This document shows, piece by piece, positions 29,856 through 39,138 of a DNA stretch of 64,000 nucleotides. Location: positions 55,195 through 119,194 of the forward strand of contig NZ_RXOL01000007.1 of the NCBI RefSeq assembly GCF_004004515.1, written 5' to 3'. The number at the start of each line of letters is the position of its first letter. Position 1 is the stretch's first letter. Under the pieces are notes generated by a model. It was given only the letters and a program-made list of their open reading frames with translations. It ran no database searches and had not been told where the DNA came from. The DNA is from Croceicoccus ponticola (GTDB taxonomy: Bacteria; Pseudomonadota; Alphaproteobacteria; Sphingomonadales; Sphingomonadaceae). Made by a program: the position numbers and the translations under genes.

Positions 29856-30554
29856 TCAGGCTTGGCACATTTGCGCGGCCAAGGCCAGAAGGGCACGATC
29901 CTCTGTCCTGCCGGCGATGGCAAGCGCCGCCCAGCCCGTTCCCGCTCGTTCGGCAACGCGGGGCGCAAGGCAGGCGACGGCAATGCCGGATCGCGCGATG
30001 CCCAGCCTGTCGACCTCTGCCGTGAAATGCGCGGCAGCCTCGCCCGAATGAAGCATGACCACCGCGCCGCCGCGCAGCGTCGCGGCAAGATCGTTGCCGA
30101 CGGGCAGGTCGCGGACGCGATAACAAGTTACCGTATCGATGGTGACGCCCGGCGGCTGGGCCAGCGGAACGTGCGCCTCTCCCGACAGGCGCAGCAGTTT
30201 CGTGCAACCTTTCTCGATCGCGACCGGCAGCACAGCCTGCAATCCGCCACTGCCGGTTGCCGCGATGATGAAACCCGCGTCGCGCGCGGCGAGCGCAGTC
30301 GTCTCTCCGACGCAATAGGCGGGCAGCGAGGTCAGGGCGCGCAGCCCTTCGCCGCCATGGCGCAGTACGTTGGCACTGCCGAGCAGCAGTCCGTCATAGG
30401 CAGCGCCGGTGATGCTCCACGCCACGGGTTCGACCGCGAACAGCGGGGATCCGGCGACCGGGATGCCCATTTCGGCACCCAGCGTAATGGTAGCGCTGCA
30501 AGCCGACTCGGGCCGGATGGCGACGATCGTCTTAACGCACGCGGGCGCCTTCAT
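29856..30554 (-). CDS. hemD: uroporphyrinogen-III synthase
   Basis: Cyclises hydroxymethylbilane with inversion of ring D in tetrapyrrole synthesis. It has 232 residues, with the weakly conserved two-domain HemD pattern (VAIRPE start; YDGLLLGSANVL; LLRLSGEAHVP; CYRV). Sequence conservation in this family is low, so the strongest support is position: its ATG overlaps the hemC stop by 4 nt (ATGA). Confidence 0.9.
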   Translation of the reverse strand: MKAPACVKTIVAIRPESACSATITLGAEMGIPVAGSPLFAVEPVAWSITGAAYDGLLLGSANVLRHGGEGLRALTSLPAYCVGETTALAARDAGFIIAATGSGGLQAVLPVAIEKGCTKLLRLSGEAHVPLAQPPGVTIDTVTCYRVRDLPVGNDLAATLRGGAVVMLHSGEAAAHFTAEVDRLGIARSGIAVACLAPRVAERAGTGWAALAIAGRTEDRALLALAAQMCQA

Positions 30555-31474
30555 GCAGGCGGGCCTGAAAAATGCACGGCCACGGCCTCGGGCGCGTCGG
30601 ACAAAAGGCGGGCAGCAAGTTCGGCCGGGCCGTTGCTGTCGGCTGGGAACGTCGCTTCTCCCCCTGTCCGAACCAGTCCGTCGGGGCTGTAGAGGCGGAC
30701 GGTCATCGTCACTTCGTCACTGCCCTGCGTCCACACCGCGATGGGGCTGTGGCAATTGCCGCCCAGCGCCAGCAGCAGCGCGCGCTCTGCCGCCACCTGC
30801 GCGCGTGTCGGGGCATGGTCGATGGCGGACAGGGCGCGGCGCGTCATAGCGTCATCCGTGCGGCACTCGATTCCGATCGCGCCTTGTGCCGGAGCGGGCA
30901 ACCATTCGGGTGCATCGAGCGCGGTGCCCACGCCCGTCTGACCCAACCGTTCGAGGCCGGCTGCCGCCAGCAGCGTGACATCCGCCTCGCCCGCCTGCAG
31001 CTTGGCCAGACGCGTCGCGACATTGCCGCGAAAGCCCACGATGGTCAGGTCCGGCCTGATGTTCAGCATTTGCGCGGCGCGGCGCGGGGCGCTGGTCCCG
31101 ATGCGCGCGCCAGGTGGAATCGCGGCGATCGATCGCGCGCCGACAAGCACGTCGCGGACGTCGGCGCGCGGCAATAGCGCGGCGATGGTCAGCCATTCGG
31201 GCCGGATCGTTTCGACATCCTTCATCGAATGAACCGCGAAATCGATCGACCCGTCGTGCAGCCAGCCGTCCAGTTCCTTGGTCCACAGCGCCTTGCCGCC
31301 GATATCGGCCAATGGCCTGTCCTGAACCTTGTCTCCGCTGGCCAGCACGGGCACGATCTCGATCGCATCCTCCGTCCAGCCATGGGCGCGGCACAACCGG
31401 TCTCGCGCTTCGTGCGCTTGCGCCATCGCCAGCGGCGAACGGCGGGTGCCCAGTTTGAGCGGCTTGGCGGGCAT
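30551..31474 (-). CDS. hemC: hydroxymethylbilane synthase (porphobilinogen deaminase)
   Basis: Polymerises four porphobilinogens on a dipyrromethane cofactor. The ATG at 31474 gives 307 residues ([20 protein letters not shown]) and puts the cofactor-binding cysteine at C241 (GGNCHSPIA), almost the same number as in E. coli HemC. That is why I prefer it over the ATG at 31510 or the frame opening at 31675. Arg-rich substrate residues and the KDVE motif (HSMKDVETI) are present. It heads the hemC-hemD-mitofilin-like operon, divergent from tsaD. Confidence 0.96.
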   Translation of the reverse strand: MPAKPLKLGTRRSPLAMAQAHEARDRLCRAHGWTEDAIEIVPVLASGDKVQDRPLADIGGKALWTKELDGWLHDGSIDFAVHSMKDVETIRPEWLTIAALLPRADVRDVLVGARSIAAIPPGARIGTSAPRRAAQMLNIRPDLTIVGFRGNVATRLAKLQAGEADVTLLAAAGLERLGQTGVGTALDAPEWLPAPAQGAIGIECRTDDAMTRRALSAIDHAPTRAQVAAERALLLALGGNCHSPIAVWTQGSDEVTMTVRLYSPDGLVRTGGEATFPADSNGPAELAARLLSDAPEAVAVHFSGPPA

Positions 31475-31580
31475 GGGCGCAAGTGTGGACTTCGGTGCAA
31501 GGTCTGGCATCGCGGCTTGTGCTAGCGGCGCAAAGCGTTCAGGGAAAGCCGCGATGGACCGGAACGGGAAAGTGGGGTGA

Positions 31581-31614
31581 CCGACACCGTGACCAGAAAG
31601 CCGACACCGTGACC
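31581..31614 (+). repeat. 14-bp tandem duplication before tsaD
   Basis: CCGACACCGTGACC occurs at 31581-31594 and again at 31601-31614, separated by agaaag. The second copy ends four bases before the chosen tsaD ATG and contains the alternative GTG start (31609). It is probably a local 20-bp duplication. It duplicates a potential GTG start, not a recognisable ribosome-binding site. Confidence 0.6.
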
Positions 31615-31617
31615 CGA

Positions 31618-32661
31618 ATGGTCGTACTCGGCATCGAATCGAGTTGTGACGAAAGCGCCGTGGCGCTTGTCGCAAACGATCGGACGATCATTGCGCAGGC
31701 CATCGCCTCGCAAGATGCGCTGCATCGCCCCTATGGTGGCGTCGTCCCCGAAATCGCCGCACGCGCGCACGTCGAAGTGCTGGGCCCGATGGTGGCGCAA
31801 GTGCTGAACGAAGCGGACATGACGCTGGCCGATGTCGACGCGGTCGCGGCCACGGCCGGGCCGGGGTTGATAGGTGGGGTCATGGTCGGGCTGGTGACGG
31901 GAAAGGCGCTGGCGATGGCAGGCGGAAAGCCGCTGATCGCAGTCAACCACCTTGAGGGTCATGCGTTGAGCCCGCGGCTGGCCGACGCCAGGCTTGCCTT
32001 TCCCTACCTTCTGCTTTTGGCCAGCGGCGGGCATTGCCAGATTCTGGAAGTGCGGGGGGTCGGCAATTATCGCCGTATCGCCACGACGATCGACGACGCA
32101 CTGGGCGAAGCTTTCGACAAGACTGCCAAGATTCTCGGCCTGGGCTTTCCAGGCGGCCCGGCGGTGGAGCGATTGGCGGCAACCGGCGATTCGCGGGCTG
32201 TCCCACTTCCCCGCCCGCTGGCAGGATCGGACGAGCCGCACTTTTCCTTTGCCGGATTGAAAAGCGCCGTGATGCGCGCGCACGAAAGCGGCAAGTACGC
32301 TCCAGCCGATATCGCCGCCAGTTTTCAGCAAGCCGCATTGGACTGCGTGCTGGACCGGACAAGGCGGGCGCTGGCCAATGCCGATGACGTCGGTTCGCTG
32401 GTCGTCGCGGGCGGGGTGGCCGCCAACCTGTCGCTGCGAACGACGTTGGAAACATTGGCCAACGACAATGATCTGCGCTTCGTCGCGCCGCCGATGCAGC
32501 TTTGCACCGACAATGCCGCGATGATCGCATGGGCGGGACGGGAACGCATGAATGCGGGGCTATTGGCCGAAGGCGGCGATCCGCTCGATATCGCGGCGCG
32601 GCCCCGCTGGCCGCTGGACCCCGACGCCGAACCCGTGCGCGGGGCAGGGGTAAAGGCATGA
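31618..32661 (+). CDS. tsaD: tRNA N6-threonylcarbamoyladenosine transferase TsaD
   Basis: Transfers the threonylcarbamoyl group to A37 of ANN-decoding tRNAs, with TsaB and TsaE. It has 347 residues from ATG 31618 ([13 protein letters not shown]), with metal ligands H111 and H115 in NHLEGH and the actin-like ATPase motifs ([22 protein letters not shown]). A GTG at 31609 is an alternative start. Its stop overlaps the gpsA start by 4 nt. Confidence 0.97.
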   Translation: MVVLGIESSCDESAVALVANDRTIIAQAIASQDALHRPYGGVVPEIAARAHVEVLGPMVAQVLNEADMTLADVDAVAATAGPGLIGGVMVGLVTGKALAMAGGKPLIAVNHLEGHALSPRLADARLAFPYLLLLASGGHCQILEVRGVGNYRRIATTIDDALGEAFDKTAKILGLGFPGGPAVERLAATGDSRAVPLPRPLAGSDEPHFSFAGLKSAVMRAHESGKYAPADIAASFQQAALDCVLDRTRRALANADDVGSLVVAGGVAANLSLRTTLETLANDNDLRFVAPPMQLCTDNAAMIAWAGRERMNAGLLAEGGDPLDIAARPRWPLDPDAEPVRGAGVKA

Positions 32662-33677
32662 CCGCTTTGCCAAAGATCGGCGTCGTCGGCGCGGGCGCGT
32701 GGGGCACCGCCCTGGCGCAGATGTTGGCCAGCGACGGGCGCGACGTACTGCTCTGGGCGCTGGAGCCCGAAGTGGTCGAGGCGGTCAATTCCCGGAACCT
32801 CAACCCGAACTATCTGCCCAGCGCGCAGCTATCGCCGCAGATAACGGCCAGCGGCGAAATCGCGGATTTCGCCGCGATGGACGTGCTGCTCGCGGTAACG
32901 CCGGCGCAGCATCTGGGCCGGGTGATGGCGAACTTGCCGGATTTTGCCGGCGATCTCGTCCTGTGTTGCAAAGGGATAGAGGCGGGCACCGGCCGGTTGA
33001 TGGCCGATGTCGCCCGCGCTGCCGCGCCGCGCGCGCAGCTTGCCGTCCTGTCAGGCCCGACATTCGCGCACGAAGTGGCCGCCGGCTTGCCGACCGCGGT
33101 AACGCTGGCTTGCGAGGGCGGGTCGACGCAGTGGCATCGCCTGTCGGCCTATGTCGGGCGCCATAATTTCCGGCCCTATTATTCGGACGACCTCGTCGGC
33201 ACGGAAATCGGCGGCTCGGTCAAGAACGTGCTCGCTATCGCATGCGGCGTGGTCGACGGGATGGAACTGGGGCAGAACGCCCGCGCCGCGTTGATCGCGC
33301 GTGGCTATGCTGAAATGCTCCGCTTCGGTCTTGCCAAGGGTGCGCACGCCGAAACACTGTCGGGTCTTTGCGGTCTGGGCGATCTGGTGCTGACCTGTTC
33401 GTCGACATCCAGCCGCAATTTTTCCTTGGGCAAGGCGCTGGGTCAGGGACACGATCCGGCTGAACTTATGGCCAACCGGCGCACTGTCGCCGAAGGGGCG
33501 CACACTGCCCCGGTGCTGCAATCGCTGGCGCGTGACATGGGTGTCGACATGCCGATCACCGACGCGGTCTGCGCGTTGTTGTCGGGCAAGGTGAGCGCGC
33601 ATCAGATGGTGGAGGCGTTGCTTGCCCGTCCGCTTCGGCCCGAAGTGCCGGCCGATGGCGCGGAGTCGGCAAGGTGA
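32658..33677 (+). CDS. gpsA: NAD(P)+ glycerol-3-phosphate dehydrogenase
   Basis: Makes sn-glycerol 3-phosphate for phospholipids from dihydroxyacetone phosphate. It has 339 residues with dinucleotide motif [13 protein letters not shown], conserved [20 protein letters not shown], and the catalytic Lys in [12 protein letters not shown]. It overlaps tsaD by ATGA upstream and the flippase by GTGA downstream, so the three genes look like one transcript. Confidence 0.97.
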   Translation: MTALPKIGVVGAGAWGTALAQMLASDGRDVLLWALEPEVVEAVNSRNLNPNYLPSAQLSPQITASGEIADFAAMDVLLAVTPAQHLGRVMANLPDFAGDLVLCCKGIEAGTGRLMADVARAAAPRAQLAVLSGPTFAHEVAAGLPTAVTLACEGGSTQWHRLSAYVGRHNFRPYYSDDLVGTEIGGSVKNVLAIACGVVDGMELGQNARAALIARGYAEMLRFGLAKGAHAETLSGLCGLGDLVLTCSSTSSRNFSLGKALGQGHDPAELMANRRTVAEGAHTAPVLQSLARDMGVDMPITDAVCALLSGKVSAHQMVEALLARPLRPEVPADGAESAR

Positions 33678-35266
33678 CCCAGCCTTCGACGCCCGCGCCC
33701 GGTGAACCGGCGCGGGACGGCGACGTCGCGCCCGGCGCCGATCTTGCCGCGCTGGCCAAGGGCGGACGCACCAATTTCTTGGGCTTCCTGATGCGGTTGG
33801 CCGCGCGCCTGCCGTTCCTGTTCATTGCCGGGCGGCTTTATGGCGCGGATCAGCTGGGCCGGTTCGCGTCGGCGCTGATCGTCATAGAAATCTGCGGTCA
33901 GCTCGCCACGCTGGGCCTGAAGCGCGGGCTGGCCAAGGAGCTGAACGCCGACGATCGCGACGATTCCCACGTCGTTGCCGACGGACTGCTGCTGTCGCTG
34001 ATCACCAGCACGGTGTTTGCCGCCATCCTGTTCGTCTTTCCCGATCCGATGTTTCCCAACGGGCGCAACAGCGACTGGGATCTATGGTTGCCATTGGCGA
34101 TCGTGATGCTGGGCATGACCGAAGTGATGCTGGCGGCGCTGGCCTATCGCTATAACATCGCCGCCACTGTGCGCAGCCGGTCAGTCGTCGAACCGTGGTC
34201 GATTTCGATCATGGCAGGCGTGTTCTACTTGATCCCCGTGACGCAGGATGGCGGGCTGGCGCTGGCCTATCTTTTTTCCGTAATTGCCGCCGCGATCACC
34301 GCGCTTGTGCCGCTGGTTCGCGATTACGGCATGCCGCACGGGTGGCGACCCAAAGTCATTCCTCTGGCCCGGATCGCGCGCGACAACTTCCCGCTGGCCA
34401 TGGCCGATGCGATCGAATGGGGCACGCGGCGGCTGGACATCGCGCTGCTCGGCATATTCGTCAGCCCGGCGACGGTCGGCATCTACTACGTCGCGCAGCA
34501 GGTCGCCAGCCTGCCGCAAAAGCTGAAGACGAGCTTCGAGCCGATCCTCGGCCCGGTGATCGTTCGCAAGCTGAAGGACAAGGACTATGCCGCCATCGCG
34601 CGGCAGGTGTGTCAGGCGGGTTTCTGGATCGTCGCGGCGCAAGCGGGCATCGGGCTGGCTCTGGGCATTCCGGGCGAAGCGGTCATGGGTCTTGTCGGGC
34701 CGCAGTTCGTGTACGGAACCGGTGCGCTGGCGTTCCTGTTGCTGGCCGAAGTCGTGGCGGCGACCGCCGTGGTGTCCGAAGCGGCGCTCATCTATCTCGC
34801 GCGGTTGAAGAACCTCGCGATTTCCGCCGCGACGATCGTTTTGCAGGGGTTGCTAACCGTCGCAATAATCACGTTGATCCAGCGGGCGGGCATGGGCGAA
34901 CTGTTTCAGGCCGCCGGCGCCGCCATGGCGCTGACGCTGGCGCTGGGCTTTGCGTCTTTGGTGAAATCGCGGATGCTGGCGCGAATTCTGGAACACCGCA
35001 TCAACAATTTCCGCTGGCCGCTGGTCTGGGCGGTCGCCCCGGCGGCCGCGGTGGGATATGGCTTTACGTTCCTGCCTGAATGGATGGAGCTTGCGTTCGG
35101 TATCCCCGCCATTCTTGCGACATACGGCTTCGCAATCTGGAAACGCGGATTCGGACCTGAAGACCGCATCCTGTTCAAGAACGCTCGGAAATCTGATCTC
35201 GTCCCGGATCAGGCCAACCCGGATCAGGCGACCTCCACTCTTCCGCAAGAAGGCGCGGCAGGTTAA
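33674..35266 (+). CDS. MOP-superfamily flippase (polysaccharide/lipid export)
   Basis: Multi-pass membrane protein of 530 residues, related to oligosaccharide flippases (Wzx/MATE-like). A polar 30-residue N-terminus is followed by GRTNFLGFLMRLAARLPFLF and about 12-14 hydrophobic helices. There is no adjacent glycosyltransferase or polymerase gene, so the cargo cannot be inferred. The GTG start at 33674 overlaps the gpsA stop (GTGA). Residues after about 500 are polar and variable. Confidence 0.85.
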   Translation: MTQPSTPAPGEPARDGDVAPGADLAALAKGGRTNFLGFLMRLAARLPFLFIAGRLYGADQLGRFASALIVIEICGQLATLGLKRGLAKELNADDRDDSHVVADGLLLSLITSTVFAAILFVFPDPMFPNGRNSDWDLWLPLAIVMLGMTEVMLAALAYRYNIAATVRSRSVVEPWSISIMAGVFYLIPVTQDGGLALAYLFSVIAAAITALVPLVRDYGMPHGWRPKVIPLARIARDNFPLAMADAIEWGTRRLDIALLGIFVSPATVGIYYVAQQVASLPQKLKTSFEPILGPVIVRKLKDKDYAAIARQVCQAGFWIVAAQAGIGLALGIPGEAVMGLVGPQFVYGTGALAFLLLAEVVAATAVVSEAALIYLARLKNLAISAATIVLQGLLTVAIITLIQRAGMGELFQAAGAAMALTLALGFASLVKSRMLARILEHRINNFRWPLVWAVAPAAAVGYGFTFLPEWMELAFGIPAILATYGFAIWKRGFGPEDRILFKNARKSDLVPDQANPDQATSTLPQEGAAG

Positions 35267-35279
35267 CGATCGGCTCGCC

Positions 35280-36038
35280 ATGCATGAACTTCTTTCCCTG
35301 CCGCCCTGGATCAAGGTCGCCATCGGCGCTGTGCTGGTCACGCTTGTCGCGCTGGTGGCCGAAGCGCAGACCGGCAACGCCTTCGTAACCCGGTTGGAGG
35401 ATCGGGCCCGGGTTGCCATCGCGGCAGAGGGCGGGAAGGGCATCGTCGCCGATTTCCATACCAGCGTGGGCTGGCCGACGCGGCACCCGACGCTATCGGG
35501 TGGCGACGATCTGAACGACGATGTGCGTGGCCGGGTAGCCCGAGCCGTGGCTGCAATTCCGGGCGTCGGCGGGGTACATTGGATGACGAGCCGCGCACGG
35601 GCGGCGCAAGCAACGAAGCCTGCGGACACCGGTCCCTATCACTGCGAGCGCGATGTCGAAACGTTGCTGGCGGTGCGCGTCATCCTGTTTGCAGAAGGCA
35701 GCGCGCGGATCGAAAAGGCCAGCGACGTCCTGCTCGACGAGGTCACGGCCGCGCTCGAACCGTGCAAGGGCAGCATCATCGCGATTGCCGGGCATTCGGA
35801 CGCGGTGGGCGATGCGGCGGTCAACCTGAAATTGTCGCGCGAGCGGGCCGCGGCGGTGCGCGACGCGCTGGTGACGCGCGGGCTGCCGTTTGATACGATA
35901 CGTGTCGAAGGGTACGGATCGGCGCGCCCGGTCGACGGGCTGGATCCCGCCGATCCCGCCAATCGCCGCATCGAATTTTCGGTCATTTCGATAGCACCGC
36001 AAGTGCCGACCCCGGTCGACACTCCGGACGCGGGATAG
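35280..36038 (+). CDS. OmpA-domain envelope protein
   Basis: A 252-residue protein with one N-terminal membrane segment (about 10-28) and a periplasmic region. Its middle part (about 40-110) reads like a BON-type alpha/beta domain, and the C-terminal OmpA peptidoglycan-binding domain carries IIAIAGHSDAVGDAAVNLKLSRERAAAVRDAL. There is no outer-membrane barrel, so it is probably an inner-membrane tether to the cell wall, like MotB-type proteins without the motor part. It starts 13 nt after the flippase gene. Confidence 0.87.
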   Translation: MHELLSLPPWIKVAIGAVLVTLVALVAEAQTGNAFVTRLEDRARVAIAAEGGKGIVADFHTSVGWPTRHPTLSGGDDLNDDVRGRVARAVAAIPGVGGVHWMTSRARAAQATKPADTGPYHCERDVETLLAVRVILFAEGSARIEKASDVLLDEVTAALEPCKGSIIAIAGHSDAVGDAAVNLKLSRERAAAVRDALVTRGLPFDTIRVEGYGSARPVDGLDPADPANRRIEFSVISIAPQVPTPVDTPDAG

Positions 36039-36049
36039 GGTCGCGGGCA

Positions 36050-36226
36050 ATGCCATTGTGGATCGAATTGCTGGTTGCGTTGCTCATCGTCTATGGTGGC
36101 ATCTTGACGTTGGCCTTGATGTGGTTGTCGCGTCGCATGCGCCTTTCGCAATTGCTCCGGCTGCGCGCGGCACGCGACTTGATGGCGCGTTCGGTCACGA
36201 GGAAAGAGGATTTGTCTGATGGTTGA
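36050..36226 (+). CDS. 58-residue single-pass membrane peptide
   Basis: A short gene: ATG at 36050, stop at 36224-36226. It encodes MPLWIELLVALLIVYGGILT, continuing with a further hydrophobic stretch, then a basic tail (SRRMRLSQLLRLRAARDLMA). A single membrane helix (about 3-25) and an amphipathic basic C-terminus are clear. It fills an otherwise unexplained gap and overlaps the start of the next gene by 8 nt, which argues for real translation. No family is recognised. It probably works with the OmpA-domain or H3TH neighbours. Confidence 0.65.
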   Translation: MPLWIELLVALLIVYGGILTLALMWLSRRMRLSQLLRLRAARDLMARSVTRKEDLSDG

Positions 36227-36857
36227 ACTGATCCAGGCGAACTGGGTTGCCTTTGCGATCGTCGCGGCGCTCGCGGTGTTCGTCGCACTCTGGTTACTGG
36301 CCCGGCCAAAAAAGAAACGTGTGCGCAGCCACCGGCCCGACGTTCTTGACGAAGGAGTAGGCCCGGCGCGCCGCAATCAGGCGCTGATCGACAGCGCGCC
36401 CGCCGCGCAGCAGGTCCTTCACGAACACGAACCTCCGCTTGCACCCGAAGGGTTGGCTGGGGCCGGGATTGCCGTTGCCGCCGCCGCGCTGGCGCATGAC
36501 GAAAAATTGCATGCGCCCGAAATCGTGGACCAGATGCCAGGCAACGCCGAAGATGCGCAGGCCGTTGCCGCCGCGATCAAGATCGATGCGGCTGATCGGG
36601 CTGCGGAACGCGGCACCGATGCGGACGATCTTTCGCGGATCAAGGGGTTGGGCCCCAAGCTGCTCGCTATGCTGGGCGACATGGGCATTTCGCGGTTCGA
36701 CCAGATCGCGGCGTGGAGCGACGATGACGTTCAGCGTATCGACGCAGGGTTAGGGCGCTTTTCGGGCCGGATTACGCGCGACGACTGGCGCAATCAGGCC
36801 AAGTACCTGGCCGAAGGCGACCGTGCGGCTTACGAGGAAAAGTTCGGAAAGCTCTAG
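36219..36857 (+). CDS. membrane-anchored helix-3-turn-helix (H3TH) protein
   Basis: A 212-residue protein with an N-terminal membrane segment (about 9-27), a long Ala-rich variable middle, and a C-terminal domain like the predicted FEN1-type H3TH 5'-nuclease DNA-binding module: DLSRIKGLGPKLLAMLGDMGI, then FDQIAAWSDDDVQRID. Similar domains end many alphaproteobacterial membrane proteins. Catalytic residues of a nuclease are not visible, so DNA or protein binding is more likely. An AAGAGGA site precedes the ATG. Confidence 0.8.
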   Translation: MVELIQANWVAFAIVAALAVFVALWLLARPKKKRVRSHRPDVLDEGVGPARRNQALIDSAPAAQQVLHEHEPPLAPEGLAGAGIAVAAAALAHDEKLHAPEIVDQMPGNAEDAQAVAAAIKIDAADRAAERGTDADDLSRIKGLGPKLLAMLGDMGISRFDQIAAWSDDDVQRIDAGLGRFSGRITRDDWRNQAKYLAEGDRAAYEEKFGKL

Positions 36858-36894
36858 TTCCGGACGTCCCGGAGCCTACTGTCGAGCCGTCTGT

Positions 36895-37494
36895 TCAGGC
36901 GCCGGGGCTTTGCGCCGCTGAGCTTTCGACGCCTTCGACCTTCTCGCCTTCGCCCGGCGCACCCTTGATCGTGGCGTCGGGCTGGGGCTTGCACGATTGG
37001 ATGACTTGCGCGGCGATCGAACTGGCGGGAGAGATCACTTTGCCGCCCCCTGCGACCGTCGCGTAAAATGGCCCGCCGGTCACCGCGATCCAGTGCGGGT
37101 CATCGGACCGAAGCGCGCCGCGCCATGCCTTGCCATCGCTTTCGACCTTGAGCCGCAGAATGCCGCGATAGCCGACAAAGGCGAACAGTGCCTTTGCACC
37201 CTTGTCGCTGGCGATGTTGCGCGTGGCCGCGACCATGCCATCGTCGCAGACCAGTTCGATCAGCGGGATCCTGCCCGGTTCGCCATAAGTCGCGCCGTTC
37301 GCAGTCGCACGCCAGACCGCGTCGGGCGGATCGATCTTGCCGGGCATCGTGTCGCTGCCAGAGCCCGCGCCCGCATCGTCGTGGCTGGCAAGGTCGAACT
37401 TCGCCACGGCATTGCCCTTTTCAGCGCTATCCTTGTCCGAACATCCAGAAAGCGAAAGCGCCAGCATGGCGGCGATAATGTGCGACCGGTTCAT
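36895..37494 (-). CDS. lipoprotein of unknown function
   Basis: A 199-residue lipoprotein from ATG 37494: MNRSHIIAAMLALSLSGC gives a signal peptide with lipobox LSGC. The mature part resembles periplasmic proteins that follow the pattern LIELVCDDGMVAA, then FVGYRGILRLKVESDGKAWRG. It has a C-terminal low-complexity tail (EGEKVEGVESS). The function is unknown. It is convergent with the H3TH gene, with 37 nt between stops. Confidence 0.78.
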   Translation of the reverse strand: MNRSHIIAAMLALSLSGCSDKDSAEKGNAVAKFDLASHDDAGAGSGSDTMPGKIDPPDAVWRATANGATYGEPGRIPLIELVCDDGMVAATRNIASDKGAKALFAFVGYRGILRLKVESDGKAWRGALRSDDPHWIAVTGGPFYATVAGGGKVISPASSIAAQVIQSCKPQPDATIKGAPGEGEKVEGVESSAAQSPGA

Positions 37495-37595
37495 GGAAAG
37501 GCGCGGTATCACCGGTCGCGCGCCGGCAAAAGGGGGCCGGAGCCGGGTTGCACCGATTTCGCCCCGTTCCGAGACCGGCGCGCCTGCCGATAGCC

Positions 37596-39098
37596 TCAAC
37601 GCGCGCGAATAAAGGCGCGCACGTCGCGCGACAATTTCTGCCGGTCTTCGTCCCGGACGTACATCATGTGCCCCGACCCGTAGTATTCGAATGCGATCCG
37701 GTCCTGCGGAATACCGGGCCGGTTCAACGATTGTTCGGCGGCCAGGAACGGCGTTGCGAAATCGTAGTATCCCTGCCCCACGAACACGCGAAGGTCGCTG
37801 TTTTCCCGCATTGCGCGGCCCAGAGTTGGCGCCACGTTGAGGTAAGTCGCCACGCTGCCCTCGCCCGCCGGGCGCCAGTCCCATGCGCCGACTCCGCCGA
37901 TCGGGCTGTAGTCGCGTTCGGTCTTGTACCCGAGAGTGCGGCGGAACCAGTCGTTGGCCGCCGCGGTGTAGCCGCCGTCTATTCCGTAAAAGCTGGGATC
38001 GTTGTCGGGGCTTTCACCCGCGTTGTCGATGTCTACGCCAGTATAGCGGGCATCGAGCCTGCCGATGGTCAGGCCACGGTCGCGCAACAGTTCCTTGTAA
38101 TAACGGTCTGGCGAAACGCGCAGGTTTGCCCTGTCGAGATAGGCTTCGGACAGTCCGCTGAATCGCGCCAGATCGCGGCGAACCGCAGCCTTTTCCGTTT
38201 CGGGCAGGGCCTGCCCCTTCAGCAATGCGGTGGCATAAGGGCCGATGGCGAACGCCCGCGCCTCTGCCACGAATTGTTCGAGCGACGGGGCGCTCGCCTT
38301 GCCGTGATAAAGTGCCGCCGCCGCCATGTTCGGGACATAGGAAACATAGGACACGTCGCTGCCCTCGTCGCCCCAGACTGCCGCGAAATCGAGGATCGCA
38401 GAAATCAGGATGACCCCGTTCAGTGCGACATCGTTGTAATCGTTTTCCAGCTTTCCGGCGACGAGCGCCGACCGCGTCGTCCCATAGCTTTCGCCACCCA
38501 GGAATTTCGGGCTGTTCCAGCGGTCGTGTTCGGAAAGCCACTGCCGGATGACCTGCGCTACGCTGGTCGCGTCTTGGTCCATGCCGTAATAGTCGCTGGG
38601 TTTGGTGTCGCCGATGACATGCGAAAAGCCGGTGCCGACAGGATCGATGAATACGAGATCGGTGACATCCAGCAGCGAATCCGGGTTGTCCAGAATGGGG
38701 TAGGGCGGCGCGCCGTCGTCTTTTGCGTCGGACGGGATGGCGACGCGCTTCGGCCCGAATGCGCCTAGTTGTAGCCAGAGCGAAGCCGAACCCGGCCCGC
38801 CGTTGAACAGGAACGTCACGGGCCGCGACGGATCGTTTGGCTCGGCGATATAGGTGGTCGTGACAATCGCGGCCTTGGGATTGCCCTTGTCGTCTTTCAG
38901 CACTTGTTCCGCGACGGTGGCGGTATAGTTTACGCGCTGGCCGCCGAAGGTGCCGGAAAGCCGCTTTTCCGCTTTGTTGGCCGTGTATTCGGTGACCGGC
39001 GCGGGCGCGGACTTCGCGGCTTCATCCGTGGCAAACGCAGTTTGTGGCAGAAGGCCCAGCAAGGCGGCAGCGCACAAAAGTTTCATCTGAAATTTCAT
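37596..39098 (-). CDS. S10 family (serine carboxypeptidase-like) peptidase
   Basis: A secreted alpha/beta-hydrolase-fold peptidase of 500 residues. Its signal peptide is MKFQMKLLCAAALLGLL ending TAFA. The oxyanion motif FLFNGGPGSAS, nucleophile Ser in GGESYGTTR, Asp in GYYDFATPF and His in YGSGHMMY are all in order. Bacterial S10 peptidases are common in sphingomonads and probably trim peptides C-terminally in the periplasm. The start at 39098 lies 40 nt downstream of uvrB; the frame runs on into uvrB but without signal sequence. Confidence 0.92.
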   Translation of the reverse strand: MKFQMKLLCAAALLGLLPQTAFATDEAAKSAPAPVTEYTANKAEKRLSGTFGGQRVNYTATVAEQVLKDDKGNPKAAIVTTTYIAEPNDPSRPVTFLFNGGPGSASLWLQLGAFGPKRVAIPSDAKDDGAPPYPILDNPDSLLDVTDLVFIDPVGTGFSHVIGDTKPSDYYGMDQDATSVAQVIRQWLSEHDRWNSPKFLGGESYGTTRSALVAGKLENDYNDVALNGVILISAILDFAAVWGDEGSDVSYVSYVPNMAAAALYHGKASAPSLEQFVAEARAFAIGPYATALLKGQALPETEKAAVRRDLARFSGLSEAYLDRANLRVSPDRYYKELLRDRGLTIGRLDARYTGVDIDNAGESPDNDPSFYGIDGGYTAAANDWFRRTLGYKTERDYSPIGGVGAWDWRPAGEGSVATYLNVAPTLGRAMRENSDLRVFVGQGYYDFATPFLAAEQSLNRPGIPQDRIAFEYYGSGHMMYVRDEDRQKLSRDVRAFIRAR

Positions 39099-39138
39099 GG
39101 CACGGATATGCCAAGCGTATGGGGGCCGGTAAAGCCGC

